The notes below the pieces were generated by a model. It had not been told where the DNA came from and searched no databases. It was given only the letters and a program-made list of their open reading frames with translations. A DNA stretch of 13,878 nt from the NCBI GenBank assembly GCA_035543015.1, contig DATKKG010000081.1, positions 1 to 13,878 on the forward strand, read 5' to 3'. Shown here piece after piece: positions 1-6,326 of the stretch. A program made the translations under genes and the position numbers. The number at the start of each line of letters is the position of its first letter. Within the stretch, counting starts at the first letter, position 1. The DNA comes from DATKKG01 sp035543015 (GTDB lineage Archaea > Thermoproteota > Nitrososphaeria > Conexivisphaerales > DTJL01).

Positions 1-65
1 CCCCAAGTGAACGGCCACCTCTTCGTCTTCACCCGGACCTTCAAGCGGAAGTTACTGGTTCCCAT
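1..65 (-). CDS. Start of an unidentified gene, cut by the window edge
   Basis: Only the first 21 codons are inside the window, beginning MGTSNFRLKVRVKTKRW and running open to base 1. The start is well supported: AGGAGG lies 5 bases before the ATG, the best-placed ribosome binding site at this end of the window. The ATG lies inside the last codons of the exonuclease gene, so the two overlap by 14 bases and are probably coupled. The visible N-terminus is strongly basic. No function can be given from so little sequence. Confidence 0.6.
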   Translation of the reverse strand, partial: MGTSNFRLKVRVKTKRWPFTW

Positions 66-951
66 CAGCACCTCCTGGGGAGGCCGCCTGGCGACCCGAG
101 AGCATGAGCTTGTCCCAGTCGACGTCGATGGCCTCCCGGACCGCCTCCGAGTCGCGGAACGTCCGCATCGTAGCGTCATGCGACTCGGGCGAGAGCTTCC
201 CGAAGTGGTATCGCGTGCGGACGAAGAGGAGGGCCGTCTGCAGGGTGTCCTGCTGGCAGTAGCGCCTGATCTTGGCAGCGTGCTCGGCCGACAGCTCAGG
301 CTGCTCCGCCACCTGCCGGTAGAGAACGTCGACCTTGTCGCCAGACATGTCCGTCTTGCCCGGCAGCCCTATGAGCCTGGCGCAGTCGCCGAGCCGCATC
401 TGGCGGCTGGCACCGTAGTCGGACAGGTAGTCCATGAGGTCGCAGTGCCCCTCCGTCGAGTACCTGTAGCGCCTCTCCTCCTTACCGCCCTGCTTCTTGT
501 AGTACCACCCGCACGATACTCTGTGCTTGAGCGAGCGCATGGAGATGACGGGCAGGTCGAAGCCCCGGCCGTTCCACGTCACCAGATGGACGTCATCGCA
601 TATGCCCGCGCCGAACTTGTCCAAGATGATCCGCTCCTGCCTGTCGGCCTCCGCGAGGTCCCACGGGCACCACAGGCAGTCGCTCCAGCACCCGCCGAAG
701 CGGTACTTCGGGTCGTGGTTCAAGTCGAACACGACGTCCACGCAGCTGAGCGCCACCACCCGGCACGCCTGCGGAGGAGGGAAGGGCTCCACCACGGCGA
801 CACCGGCAGCTGACATCATCACGACGCTCCCGAGGCCCGACCCACCGCCAACCTGCTGCAGCGGACCGGGCACGAGCTTGTACGCGGGCTCCCCCCGAGT
901 CCAGCAGGACTCGTCGGGCACGGTCTCGATGTCGAGCACCCGGAATATCAC
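52..951 (-). CDS. DEDDy-type 3'-5' exonuclease (predicted PolB-associated exonuclease family)
   Basis: This 299-residue protein carries the motifs of an RNase H-fold 3'-5' exonuclease. Exo I is D7-I-E9, Exo II is in TWNGRGFDLPVI with D132, and Exo III is Y231-x3-D235 in YCQQDTLQTALLF. The layout matches the predicted PolB-like 3'-5' exonuclease family (Pfam PF10108), whose members remove nucleotides from DNA ends with two metal ions. There is no polymerase domain, so it is a free-standing nuclease. The reading frame stays open far upstream, but the GTG at 951 is the likely start because it overlaps the HD gene stop as GTGA and the protein begins VIFRVLDIE right at motif I. The DNA polymerase at 10354-12516 has its own exonuclease motifs, so this protein probably has another role in replication, repair or host DNA breakdown. 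Confidence 0.8.
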   Translation of the reverse strand: MIFRVLDIETVPDESCWTRGEPAYKLVPGPLQQVGGGSGLGSVVMMSAAGVAVVEPFPPPQACRVVALSCVDVVFDLNHDPKYRFGGCWSDCLWCPWDLAEADRQERIILDKFGAGICDDVHLVTWNGRGFDLPVISMRSLKHRVSCGWYYKKQGGKEERRYRYSTEGHCDLMDYLSDYGASRQMRLGDCARLIGLPGKTDMSGDKVDVLYRQVAEQPELSAEHAAKIRRYCQQDTLQTALLFVRTRYHFGKLSPESHDATMRTFRDSEAVREAIDVDWDKLMLSGRQAASPGGADGNQ

Positions 952-1517
952 CTCATGGCCTCTATGCGGTTGAAGACGCAGAGGAAGCTCTGCTCCGCCC
1001 GGGAGGGCTCGAGGCAGCCGATCTCGCCAACTACGCCACCGTAATTGAACCCCCAGCTCTTCTTGACCTCCGCCGGTGCCGTCGGGAAGAGGTACGCCAT
1101 CTCGATCCCGCGGACCTCGTCGTCCACCTTCTTGACGAGCTCCCGCATGGCAGCGTCGACCTCCCCCGCGACGCCGAGCTTCTCGCAGATCGCCCCCATC
1201 CAGGCTGCCTCGAGATCCCTGTACCATTCCATCTGCGGCAGCTCCTTGAAGGGAGCGACGGCGTCGTCGAGGTAGACCTCGGCGGCATCGTGGAAGAGCA
1301 GCGCCATGAGACCGACACGATTGTCACAACCCATTCGAATGAGACCGTTCAAGTAGACGAGCACCGAGTGCTCGGCCACCGAGTAGAGCTGACTCGTGTG
1401 ACCACCGTAGCGGCAGGTCTGCGAGAGGGCGTGCGCGATGTCCGCGACGTCGACGACAGACGCGTCCGGGCTCATAGGATCGTAGACCTTGCCCGAGCTG
1501 GTGAGACATTGCCCCAT
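948..1517 (-). CDS. HD-domain phosphohydrolase (YfbR-like 5'-nucleotidase type)
   Basis: The 189-residue protein shows the conserved order of small HD hydrolases. RYGGH (H40) is followed by SVAEHSVLV (H50), the paired metal ligands H76-D77 in LLFHDAAE, a downstream D84/D85 before APFK, and an acidic KKVDDE near residue 131 that could give the last ligand. Relatives such as YfbR dephosphorylate deoxynucleoside monophosphates, and phage members are thought to adjust nucleotide pools. The substrate here is not known. The ATG has a GGAG 7 bases upstream and follows a promoter-like site at 1540-1569. The stop overlaps the exonuclease start by 4 bases, so the two form a small operon of nucleic-acid metabolism genes. 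Confidence 0.8.
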   Translation of the reverse strand: MGQCLTSSGKVYDPMSPDASVVDVADIAHALSQTCRYGGHTSQLYSVAEHSVLVYLNGLIRMGCDNRVGLMALLFHDAAEVYLDDAVAPFKELPQMEWYRDLEAAWMGAICEKLGVAGEVDAAMRELVKKVDDEVRGIEMAYLFPTAPAEVKKSWGFNYGGVVGEIGCLEPSRAEQSFLCVFNRIEAMR

Positions 1518-1539
1518 AAAAAATCTCCAGTCAATTAAG

Positions 1540-1569
1540 GTTTTACCCTACTATAGATGAGGGTGTCAA
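1540..1569 (-). promoter_or_regulatory. Promoter-like -35/-10 pair before the HD gene
   Basis: On the minus strand a perfect TTGACA (1564-1569) is followed after 18 bases by TAAAAC (1540-1545), which matches the -10 consensus at four of six positions. It lies in the 48-base gap between the DUF2786 gene and the HD gene, one of the few real gaps in the window. The same arrangement, TTGACA then G-TAAAA, recurs at 6327-6355. The -35 overlaps the DUF2786 stop codon. Confidence 0.45.
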
Positions 1570-2354
1570 GTACCTTCATCAGGTGGACGTGTCTCTCGGA
1601 CTGCTACCTCTTGGACGACGACCTCGCCTTCGCAGTAACTTACCATCGACGCAGTCAGCCTATAACCATACTCCATCCAGACTTCAGACGTGTCGCGCGT
1701 GGCGAAGTCGCTCCGCACCTCCGGAGCGTACTTCGCTCTGGCTGTCTCCCGCGCGCGCTCCCGAGCTCCGTCACATCCTACCACGGCAAGCACGCCGTCC
1801 AGCGGGCTCGGTGCCGCCTCGCCGCGGGCAGCAGTCGCAGCCCGTCCCACCAGCACGAGCTTGGCCAGGGCGTAGGCAGCGCCCACCCGGAACGACCGCG
1901 CGGCCCTCCGGCTGCCGCACTCGCCGAGCTCAGCGGCCACCTCAGGGTCGCGGACCGCCTCCCCCACCTCCCTGACCATTCGGCCCTCGACCGCTCCCAC
2001 GGCGGCGATCATCTGGCCGGCGAGGTCTAGCGCCCTCCTGACGGAGTCGCCCTCGCCGGACACCCGCACCTCGCGCCCCCTGCCCATCGAGCCCGACACC
2101 GCGACCGCCCCGCAGGCCTCCGAGGCCGCGGCGACCACCACGAACTTCCAGGCGGGACCCCACTCTGGTCCCGAGAGCACCTCCTCGTGCTCCGCGACGC
2201 CTTCGACCTCCTTTCTCGCGTCGTCCTCGCTGAGCGCGTACTGACACCGCAGCCGCTCGGCCGCGGCCCTGGCTGCCGCTGCCTCGTGGTGGTTCGACGA
2301 CGAGGACAGCGCCAGGAGCTTCGACAGCCGCTCTATGACCCTCCGAGGTGTCAT
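1566..2354 (-). CDS. DUF2786-family phage protein
   Basis: This is a 262-residue protein. The first 45 residues read like a DUF2786 domain: a helix ending KLLALS, then SNHHEAAAARAAAERL and a QYALSE segment, which is the family's pattern of L-x-x-A followed by an N-x-x-EA helix. The middle contains a helical stretch with alternating AAASEA and GDSVRRALDLAGQ, consistent with the DUF7168-like partner domain often fused to DUF2786, but I recognise that part less well. The biochemical function of the family is unknown. The ATG overlaps the previous stop as ATGA and has no clear ribosome binding site, so it probably depends on translational coupling. Confidence 0.65.
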   Translation of the reverse strand: MTPRRVIERLSKLLALSSSSNHHEAAAARAAAERLRCQYALSEDDARKEVEGVAEHEEVLSGPEWGPAWKFVVVAAASEACGAVAVSGSMGRGREVRVSGEGDSVRRALDLAGQMIAAVGAVEGRMVREVGEAVRDPEVAAELGECGSRRAARSFRVGAAYALAKLVLVGRAATAARGEAAPSPLDGVLAVVGCDGARERARETARAKYAPEVRSDFATRDTSEVWMEYGYRLTASMVSYCEGEVVVQEVAVRETRPPDEGT

Positions 2355-2713
2355 GCCGTGGATTGTCTACGTCGTCGCTTCTTGACGATCCTGACGTGCC
2401 TCTCCCAGTGAAACCAAGCCAACCGCCACGTCGAACTGATCTGTCCACCGCACGCGCACGCGACCTCCCAGTCTCCGTCATTGTTCTTGAAGACCTTAGG
2501 ACGACCGCCGTGCGGACACTCAGAGAGAGGAATTCTCTGGGTGAACCACGAGCACCACCAGCGCCACTGCTTGACGACATAGTGGACGGCTCTCACGAGA
2601 GAGCGAACGAGCACCAACCACCCCAGGCACGAGAGAATGAGGATGGTAACTCGTGCTGGCAGAGAGATCTTGTCGAGCCAGTGCAAACTGTCTAGCATTC
2701 CGATACCAATCAC
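2351..2713 (-). CDS. Small membrane protein with a degenerate Lar-like zinc ribbon
   Basis: The 120-residue protein has one probable membrane segment (VTILILSCLGWLVLV, residues 22-36) followed by an aromatic and basic stretch (KQWRWWCSWF). The C-terminal half reads SECPHGGRPKVFKNNDG, DWEVACACGG, and then a tryptophan-rich AWFHWERH. That order (CP..GG, about 15 residues, W-x-V-x-C-x-CG, then a W-x-R-type helix) resembles the Lar restriction-alleviation and related phage zinc ribbons. One cysteine of the first knuckle is missing here (only C66, C86 and C88 remain). The GTG at 2713 overlaps the previous stop as GTGA; an ATG at 2698 is an alternative, and neither has a strong binding site. The tail is very basic (KKRRRRQ). 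The Lar link is inference. Confidence 0.5.
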   Translation of the reverse strand: MIGIGMLDSLHWLDKISLPARVTILILSCLGWLVLVRSLVRAVHYVVKQWRWWCSWFTQRIPLSECPHGGRPKVFKNNDGDWEVACACGGQISSTWRLAWFHWERHVRIVKKRRRRQSTA

Positions 2714-2967
2714 TCAGTTGATTTTGGAACTGTCGATCCAATTTGACCCAGTAAAAAACCGAGACTGCGATTATGCTCCTCCTCGTCAGACTCAGAAAAT
2801 CCGTAGAACGTGTCGATGCGCTCATGGACATCCCCAGCATCATCCTTGATCTGCATGCCATTCCCGAGTCCAACAGCCGCAAAGGCTTCTCGCGCTGAGG
2901 TAAGATCGTTGAACCTCATCTCTGTTGTACAACAGCCACAGTCATTTTTCGCGTAAACAGTTATCAT
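2710..2967 (-). CDS. Unknown 85-residue acidic protein
   Basis: I do not recognise this gene. It begins MITVYAKNDCGCCTTEMRF and continues with a helical, acidic body ending in FGFLLGQ-like hydrophobic residues and STVPKSTE. The opening superficially resembles the start of NrdH or glutaredoxin, but the CxxC spacing and the rest of the fold are absent. AAAGGA lies about 9 bases before the ATG, a good ribosome binding site. The ATG also overlaps the stop of a 21-codon mini-ORF as TGATG. The gene is visibly AT-richer than its lower-coordinate neighbours, like the two genes upstream, suggesting a separate origin. Confidence 0.6.
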   Translation of the reverse strand: MITVYAKNDCGCCTTEMRFNDLTSAREAFAAVGLGNGMQIKDDAGDVHERIDTFYGFSESDEEEHNRSLGFLLGQIGSTVPKSTE

Positions 2968-3032
2968 CAGTTTTTCCTTTCATTTCTCAATGTCGGCAAT
3001 ACCGACTCGGCCAATATGGTGCTTCCTCGCAT
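2967..3032 (-). CDS. Possible 21-residue leader peptide
   Basis: A mini-ORF beginning MRGSTILAESVLPTLRNE starts directly after a GATAGGC element and ends in a TGATG overlap with the next gene. It fills most of the 87-base gap between two small genes. There is no strong ribosome binding site unless GGATAGGC acts as one. It is included because similar mini-ORFs linked to GATAGG occur at 3264, 7356, 12524 and 13512, each ending at or just before a gene start. It could still be chance. Confidence 0.25.
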   Translation of the reverse strand: MRGSTILAESVLPTLRNERKN

Positions 3033-3055
3033 GCCTATCCAATTGACGTCCTTTC
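3030..3055 (-). repeat. GATAGG start-associated element (copy a)
   Basis: On the minus strand this reads GACGTCAATTGGATAGGCAT and ends on an ATG. It shares the core GTCAA-N4-GATAGGCATG with the copy at 13311-13336 and is related to copies at 12536-12600. It begins at the stop of the 68-residue protein gene. Read on the plus strand, it partly matches the left arm of the repeat at 3263-3307, so the gene at 3055-3261 is bracketed by inverted related sequences, though less perfectly than the gene at 13316-13510. Confidence 0.6.
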
Positions 3056-3261
3056 TAGACGTTTCCACTCATTATAATCACGTCCTTCGATCTTTTGTCG
3101 TGATCTTCGTTGTGGGGCCACGTTTCCGTATCCATTTGCAAGGGACATGCTCCATCGTGTTCGCAACCTTCGCAATTGTGCATACTTGTGGCCGTCTCTA
3201 TTGATTCTTCCGGCACTTTTCCTTGATTAACCCAGTAATTGCACCCTGCCCATTTCACCAT
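3055..3261 (-). CDS. Unknown 68-residue cysteine-containing protein
   Basis: I do not recognise this gene. It starts MVKWAGCNYWVNQGKV, and residues around 30-40 hold CEGCEHDGACP, a C-x2-C-x5-C arrangement that could bind a metal. The C-terminal half is rich in D, E, K and H. The frame is open further upstream, but the ATG at 3261 is preferred because a GATAGGAG lies 9 bases before it in the conserved leader at 3263-3307, exactly as for the gene at 13316-13510. The leader mini-ORF stops two bases before this ATG. The gene is AT-richer than the neighbouring methyltransferase and DUF2786 genes. Confidence 0.55.
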   Translation of the reverse strand: MVKWAGCNYWVNQGKVPEESIETATSMHNCEGCEHDGACPLQMDTETWPHNEDHDKRSKDVIIMSGNV

Positions 3262-3262
3262 C

Positions 3263-3307
3263 TTCAAACTCCTATCGATCTGGTGGAGTGTGTGAACCGG
3301 ATAAGCA
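3263..3307 (-). repeat. 45-base leader repeat (copy e) with GATAGGAG
   Basis: This block matches 13511-13555 at 40 of 45 positions without gaps, and both copies sit directly before a small gene. On the minus strand it starts GCTTATCCGGTTCAC and ends CGATAGGAGTTTGAA. It supplies the ribosome binding site (TAGGAG) of the downstream gene. CTTATC near one end and GATAGG near the other form a weak inverted repeat. A further shared ten-mer, GACAGCTCAG, lies about 40 bases upstream of each copy, so the similarity is wider than the block. Confidence 0.8.
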
Positions 3308-3335
3308 CGCTTCCTCGAGCTAACAAGCCAATCAT
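3264..3335 (-). CDS. Possible 23-residue leader peptide, C-terminus shared with 13512-13574
   Basis: This mini-ORF starts MIGLLARGSV and ends LIRFTHSTRSIGV then TGA. The ORF at 13512-13574 ends LIRFTHTTNSIGV then TGA, so 11 of 13 C-terminal residues are the same. Its ATG overlaps the stop of the 78-residue gene as ATGA, with an AGG 7-8 bases upstream. Its stop lies two bases before the next ATG. This suggests a translated coupling peptide. The alternative is that the DNA or RNA is conserved as a signal and the peptide is incidental; of the differing bases only two are silent, so coding selection is not proven. Confidence 0.35.
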   Translation of the reverse strand: MIGLLARGSVLIRFTHSTRSIGV

Positions 3336-3568
3336 GAACGAGCCTGCCTGAGCTGTCTTGAGATCTCGCGCTTTTGGTGTAGAGGCGACTTAGCATACCA
3401 AGCGTGCCACTCACAGTACCTCACGAGCAGGTCGCCACGCATGACTACCCCTCGAAAGGAGAAATTCTTCACTCGCTTCCACGTGCAGCCGCACTTCGAC
3501 GTCGACACCTCGCCAGGAATCGACTCCAGCTCCTCCCGCAACTCTTTGTCCTGCGACTCTTGCGACAT
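3332..3568 (-). CDS. Unknown 78-residue protein with C/H pairs
   Basis: I do not recognise this gene. It begins MSQESQDKELREELESI, an acidic helix. It then has CGCTWKRVKNFSFRG and later RYCEWHAWY, so a C-x-C and a C-x2-H pair are about 28 residues apart and could together hold a zinc ion. The C-terminus is basic (KREISRQLRQARS). TGAGGT lies 7 bases before the chosen ATG; an ATG four codons earlier overlaps that site and is less likely. It follows the previous stop by 13 bases. Its own stop overlaps the leader mini-ORF start as ATGA. Base composition is lower in GC than the methyltransferase upstream. Confidence 0.6.
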   Translation of the reverse strand: MSQESQDKELREELESIPGEVSTSKCGCTWKRVKNFSFRGVVMRGDLLVRYCEWHAWYAKSPLHQKREISRQLRQARS

Positions 3569-3581
3569 CGTAAACCTCATA

Positions 3582-3908
3582 TCAGTAATCGTATTTACGA
3601 GACGCTAGAGCCTCAATCTTCCACCTGCCAACCATCATCTCGTAAGAGCAAGCGTCGAGCGACCAGCCCATGCTCGCGGCCAGCGCCGGGACCAGCTCAG
3701 CGTTTGGAACGTGGTCCACGTAGGGAGACACACCGAGTGAGTACGCCAGGTCGCAGAGCCCCTCGAAGCTCACATCCTCCACCGAGCCGTCCGGCCTCAC
3801 GAGCTCGAGGCCGTACCACTTCGGGTAGTTCTCCACGGTCAAGACCGGTCGAGCTTGCGGTGCTCCCGCGTAGACCAGCGGGTGCCCTCGCCTCGACAAG
3901 TACGTCAC
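3582..3908 (-). CDS. Unknown 108-residue protein coupled to the methyltransferase
   Basis: I do not recognise this gene. From the GTG at 3908 the product begins VTYLSRRGHPLVYAG. It contains ENYPKWYGLELVRPDGS near residue 28, which looks like a beta-hairpin pair, and then two probable helices around FEGLCDLAYSLG and LVPALAASMGW. The GTG overlaps the methyltransferase stop as GTGA, with GGGG about 9 bases upstream. Another GTG at 3932 in the same frame would give eight more residues (reading HHHGDDA). Composition and codon use match the GC-rich majority of the window. A role linked to the methyltransferase is possible only by position. Confidence 0.55.
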   Translation of the reverse strand: MTYLSRRGHPLVYAGAPQARPVLTVENYPKWYGLELVRPDGSVEDVSFEGLCDLAYSLGVSPYVDHVPNAELVPALAASMGWSLDACSYEMMVGRWKIEALASRKYDY

Positions 3909-4804
3909 GGCGTCGTCCCCGTGATGATGCACTCGACGACGTCACCCCGCCCCTCGCCGTCGCAGCTGATCTTGCGCTTGGCCTTGACCTTCCGGACGCT
4001 GAACTTGCGGATCTGATATTCCGCCACTAAGAGATCGTCGAGCGCCTGCGACACAACAACATGAGCCCCGCGGTCGCGCAGCTTTTCGGCGAGCTCGACG
4101 AGCTCCCTGTGTCGAGCCGCATCGAACCCGTCCCTCGTGTACCTCGTGAAGTGGGCCGTCCTCGACCTCGGCACGTACGGAGGGTCGAGGTACACGAGCG
4201 CCCCCCGCAGCAAGTTGGCATCGCGGTGCAGGACCCCCAGCAGGTACTCTTCAAATGACTGGCAACGGAAAGTCGTAGTCCTCTCTCGCATGAAATCAGC
4301 GCAGTCCCGCAGGTTCAAGGTGTCGCAGACGGTAACCCCTCCGTCCTTGCACCACGAGACGTTGTACTCCCCCCGGGAGTTGACCCGGTAGAGGCCGTTG
4401 TAGCAAGTCTTGTTGAGGAAGATGAACCTCGCAGCCGCCTCGACGTCCATCGGCTCGCCCAGCCCCGGGACGAGACTTCGCCCCCTCTCCCTGTAGTAGG
4501 TCCTCTCGGGATCTCGTCGATATTGAGACTCGATCATGGAGAGGTCACCGATCAGATGATCGGAGCTCCACGCCACCGCCTGCCACGCGTTCATGAGCGC
4601 CGGGCACGCGTCATTGAGCTCGGCGTACTTGGGCCCGAGGTGGAAGTAGAGGGCCCCTCCCCCAACGAACGGCTCGTAGTAGTAGTCCCTCATCGGATCC
4701 CAAGCCGGAGGCACCGCCTCCCGCAGCTCCGAGAGCAGCTGCGTCTTGCCGCCCGCCCACTTGACGAACGGCCGCGCCCGGACCTCCTCGCGAGGGAACG
4801 TCAC
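3905..4804 (-). CDS. Dam-type (D12 class) DNA adenine N6-methyltransferase
   Basis: The 299-residue protein matches the D12 class of adenine methyltransferases throughout its length. PFVKWAGGKTQLL (residues 12-24) and EPFVGGGALYF form the S-adenosylmethionine site. IFLNKTCYNGLYRVNSRGEY is the family signature in the target-recognition region. LVYLDPPY (DPPY at 207-210) is the catalytic motif. VVVSQALDD and DVVECIIT match the conserved C-terminal strands. It should transfer a methyl group to adenine in DNA, probably at GATC or a related site, protecting phage DNA from restriction or acting in regulation. The GTG at 4804 is chosen because it overlaps the previous stop as GTGA and has GGAG 6 bases upstream; an in-frame GTG at 4822 is possible. 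No restriction enzyme partner is seen nearby, so it is likely solitary. Confidence 0.9.
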   Translation of the reverse strand: MTFPREEVRARPFVKWAGGKTQLLSELREAVPPAWDPMRDYYYEPFVGGGALYFHLGPKYAELNDACPALMNAWQAVAWSSDHLIGDLSMIESQYRRDPERTYYRERGRSLVPGLGEPMDVEAAARFIFLNKTCYNGLYRVNSRGEYNVSWCKDGGVTVCDTLNLRDCADFMRERTTTFRCQSFEEYLLGVLHRDANLLRGALVYLDPPYVPRSRTAHFTRYTRDGFDAARHRELVELAEKLRDRGAHVVVSQALDDLLVAEYQIRKFSVRKVKAKRKISCDGEGRGDVVECIITGTTP

Positions 4805-5229
4805 ACCCGACTCCAGCCGCACTGCTCGAGCACATCCTTACCCACCGACGTCGCCGCAACGCCGAGAGGTTTCACCAGCACCTTGACCGGGCGTCCCTCC
4901 TCCCACACGATGTCGTTGACCTCGAAGATCGCCCGCTCCGACCTGCCCTCGCAGGCGAACTTGTCGCCGATCCTGGGCAGCCCGTGCGGGCCGATCTCCA
5001 CCTGCTTCGACATGGGGCCGTAGACCTCAGCACCGTTAGGCATGTAGCTCCCGACGCAGTACAAAACGCAGTACATCCTGACGAATCCTGTCCCATTTTT
5101 CATCTTCACGCGAGCTCCTCCCGCCGGCATCGCAGCCAGCGCAGCAAGATACGACTCAGACCTCCCGTTATGCGCGAACAAGTCGGACGCCCTAGCGGCG
5201 ATCTGCCTGCCTAGATCTGACGATGCCAC
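4801..5229 (-). CDS. Unknown 142-residue protein
   Basis: I do not recognise this gene. It begins at GTG with a helical N-terminus (ASSDLGRQIAARASDLFAHN), then a beta-rich centre with GFVRMYCVLYCVGSYMP, and PRIGDKFACEGRSERAIFE towards the end. The alternating strands after residue 40, with a G-D-K-F-x-C turn, suggest a small beta-barrel or SH3-like fold, but this is only an impression. The GTG shares one base with the TAG stop of the previous gene, and GAGG lies 8 bases before it. The stop overlaps the methyltransferase GTG. It is one link in the coupled run that begins with the nucleotidyltransferase. Confidence 0.6.
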   Translation of the reverse strand: MASSDLGRQIAARASDLFAHNGRSESYLAALAAMPAGGARVKMKNGTGFVRMYCVLYCVGSYMPNGAEVYGPMSKQVEIGPHGLPRIGDKFACEGRSERAIFEVNDIVWEEGRPVKVLVKPLGVAATSVGKDVLEQCGWSRV

Positions 5230-5756
5230 TAGCAGACCTCGCCCTTCGGGATCTGAGTGAGGCTCGGCACCTGATCCAAGTGATCACGCACGGACTTCTC
5301 GACAGCTCTGATGAGACCGTCGCTCGACGGTCCTCCCTCGAGCTCGGGTGCCTCGAGCACGCAGCACTGGGAGCTCCCCTCGACCACGACCGCTACTACC
5401 ACCAAGAGACCGCCGTGACTGTCGCATTTCTTCGAGAGACTGTCGGCCGCCTTCTTCACCACCGACTCCAGATCAAACGGAGTCGACTTGAACGACTTCT
5501 GCGATCTCTTGCCCTGCTTCTCCATCAACTTCAAGACGCACTGAAAGCCTGAAGGCTCTCCTGGTATGTCTCTGATGTCGAAGAACCAGGAGCCATGATC
5601 GTGCCTGGCCCGAATACGAGCTCTTGATACCCTCCTTGATAAGAGCTTCATCTTCTGGAGCTCTGAGATCAGATCTTCACCTCTGAGCTCGACGGACTCA
5701 CTCCTCTCGAACTCTTCACCCTCGGGAGTGACGTCGAAGACTCGATAGACAGTCAT
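5229..5756 (-). CDS. Unknown 175-residue protein coupled to the nucleotidyltransferase
   Basis: I do not recognise this gene. From the ATG at 5756 the product begins MTVYRVFDVTPEGEEFER. It has a charged middle (KLMEKQGKRSQKSFKS) and a hydrophobic strand GGLLVVVAVVVEGSS near residue 120, too short and too flanked by charges to be a clear membrane helix. The ATG overlaps the nucleotidyltransferase stop as ATGA, with GAGG 5 bases upstream. Because the two genes are the first pair after a promoter-like site, they might form a toxin/antitoxin-like or abortive-infection pair, but no motif in this protein supports that. Confidence 0.6.
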   Translation of the reverse strand: MTVYRVFDVTPEGEEFERSESVELRGEDLISELQKMKLLSRRVSRARIRARHDHGSWFFDIRDIPGEPSGFQCVLKLMEKQGKRSQKSFKSTPFDLESVVKKAADSLSKKCDSHGGLLVVVAVVVEGSSQCCVLEAPELEGGPSSDGLIRAVEKSVRDHLDQVPSLTQIPKGEVC

Positions 5757-6301
5757 CGAGCCCTCGACTTCTGCCAATGTGCCTTGTCTACCAGGGCGTC
5801 CAGCTCGCGGGCCGCGTACTCGCCCAGGTGCTCCTTCACGATCTTCCTAGCCGACCGCACGTCGACAGCTCCCAGCACGACCAACGTCTTGACGTCTGAC
5901 ACGTCCTTGTCGCGAGCTGCCGCCATCTTCAGGGCCAGGAGGTAGTCAGGCCTCACCACCTTGAGCGGCAAACCCACGTCGACCGCGTGATCGACAGCCG
6001 CCACGTAGAGCGGCCGGTACTCGTCGGACCGAACCACCAATTTAACAGTGTGTCCCTGAGGAGTTCTCGCCACTACTCCCCCGAAGATGAGCTCCTCGAC
6101 GTGCTCGACTCCCGGTAAGTATTCGTCTACCAGAGCCACGTCGACGTCCTTCGTGAGACGGTCCGACCCGTACGCCATCATCGCGACACCACCTATGAGA
6201 GCAGCGTCGATGTCTTCTCGCGCCGCCATCTCGGCGACCTCAGCGATGGTCGCCTCGATGACGGCGGGGTCTAAGAACTTCACCCTCTTCTCGTTTCCCA
6301 T
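5753..6301 (-). CDS. AbiEii-like nucleotidyltransferase
   Basis: The 182-residue protein carries the signature of the AbiEii-type / DUF6036-like nucleotidyltransferases. ALIGGVAMMAYGSDRLTKDVDVAL (residues 34-57) gives the GG-x-A helix, R48-x-T50 and the metal-binding pair D52 and D54. VRPDYLLALKMAAARDKDVSDV (117-138) is the usual C-terminal helix. Family members transfer nucleotides to a substrate such as tRNA, and several act as toxins or resistance proteins. The third acidic residue expected in the strand TVKLVV is not obvious (K88), so activity is uncertain. The start at 6301 is preferred over an upstream in-frame ATG because AAGGA lies 7 bases before it. A promoter-like site lies directly upstream, so this gene probably heads a transcription unit. 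Confidence 0.75.
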   Translation of the reverse strand: MGNEKRVKFLDPAVIEATIAEVAEMAAREDIDAALIGGVAMMAYGSDRLTKDVDVALVDEYLPGVEHVEELIFGGVVARTPQGHTVKLVVRSDEYRPLYVAAVDHAVDVGLPLKVVRPDYLLALKMAAARDKDVSDVKTLVVLGAVDVRSARKIVKEHLGEYAARELDALVDKAHWQKSRAR

Positions 6302-6326
6302 AAAGAGATCCTTCTTTTGATTCACA

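Noticed and set aside
7..813. Long plus-strand open frames, such as those opposite the exonuclease and the polymerase
   Set aside because: High GC leaves antisense frames open. They lack ribosome binding sites and recognisable motifs, and lie opposite well-supported minus-strand genes.
1518..1565. Transcription terminator in the T-rich gap before the HD gene
   Set aside because: The run of T residues is not preceded by a stem on the minus strand. It is the spacer between the binding site and the start codon.
2752..2758. In-frame slippery heptamer T TTT TTA in the 85-residue gene
   Set aside because: It is a textbook -1 slippage sequence, but the -1 frame stops after about a dozen codons, almost where the normal frame ends, so no useful extra product results. 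No strong downstream stem was evident.
2710..2967. NrdH/glutaredoxin-like start (MITVYAKNDC) as evidence of a redox protein
   Set aside because: The cysteine spacing is C-x-C-C rather than C-x-x-C, and the rest of the sequence lacks the thioredoxin-fold features such as the cis-proline motif.
3294..3307. CCGGATAA on the plus strand as a FliA-type -10 element
   Set aside because: It resembles GCCGATAA, but there is no TAAA-type -35 at the right distance and no plus-strand gene downstream. It is better explained as one arm of the inverted repeat.
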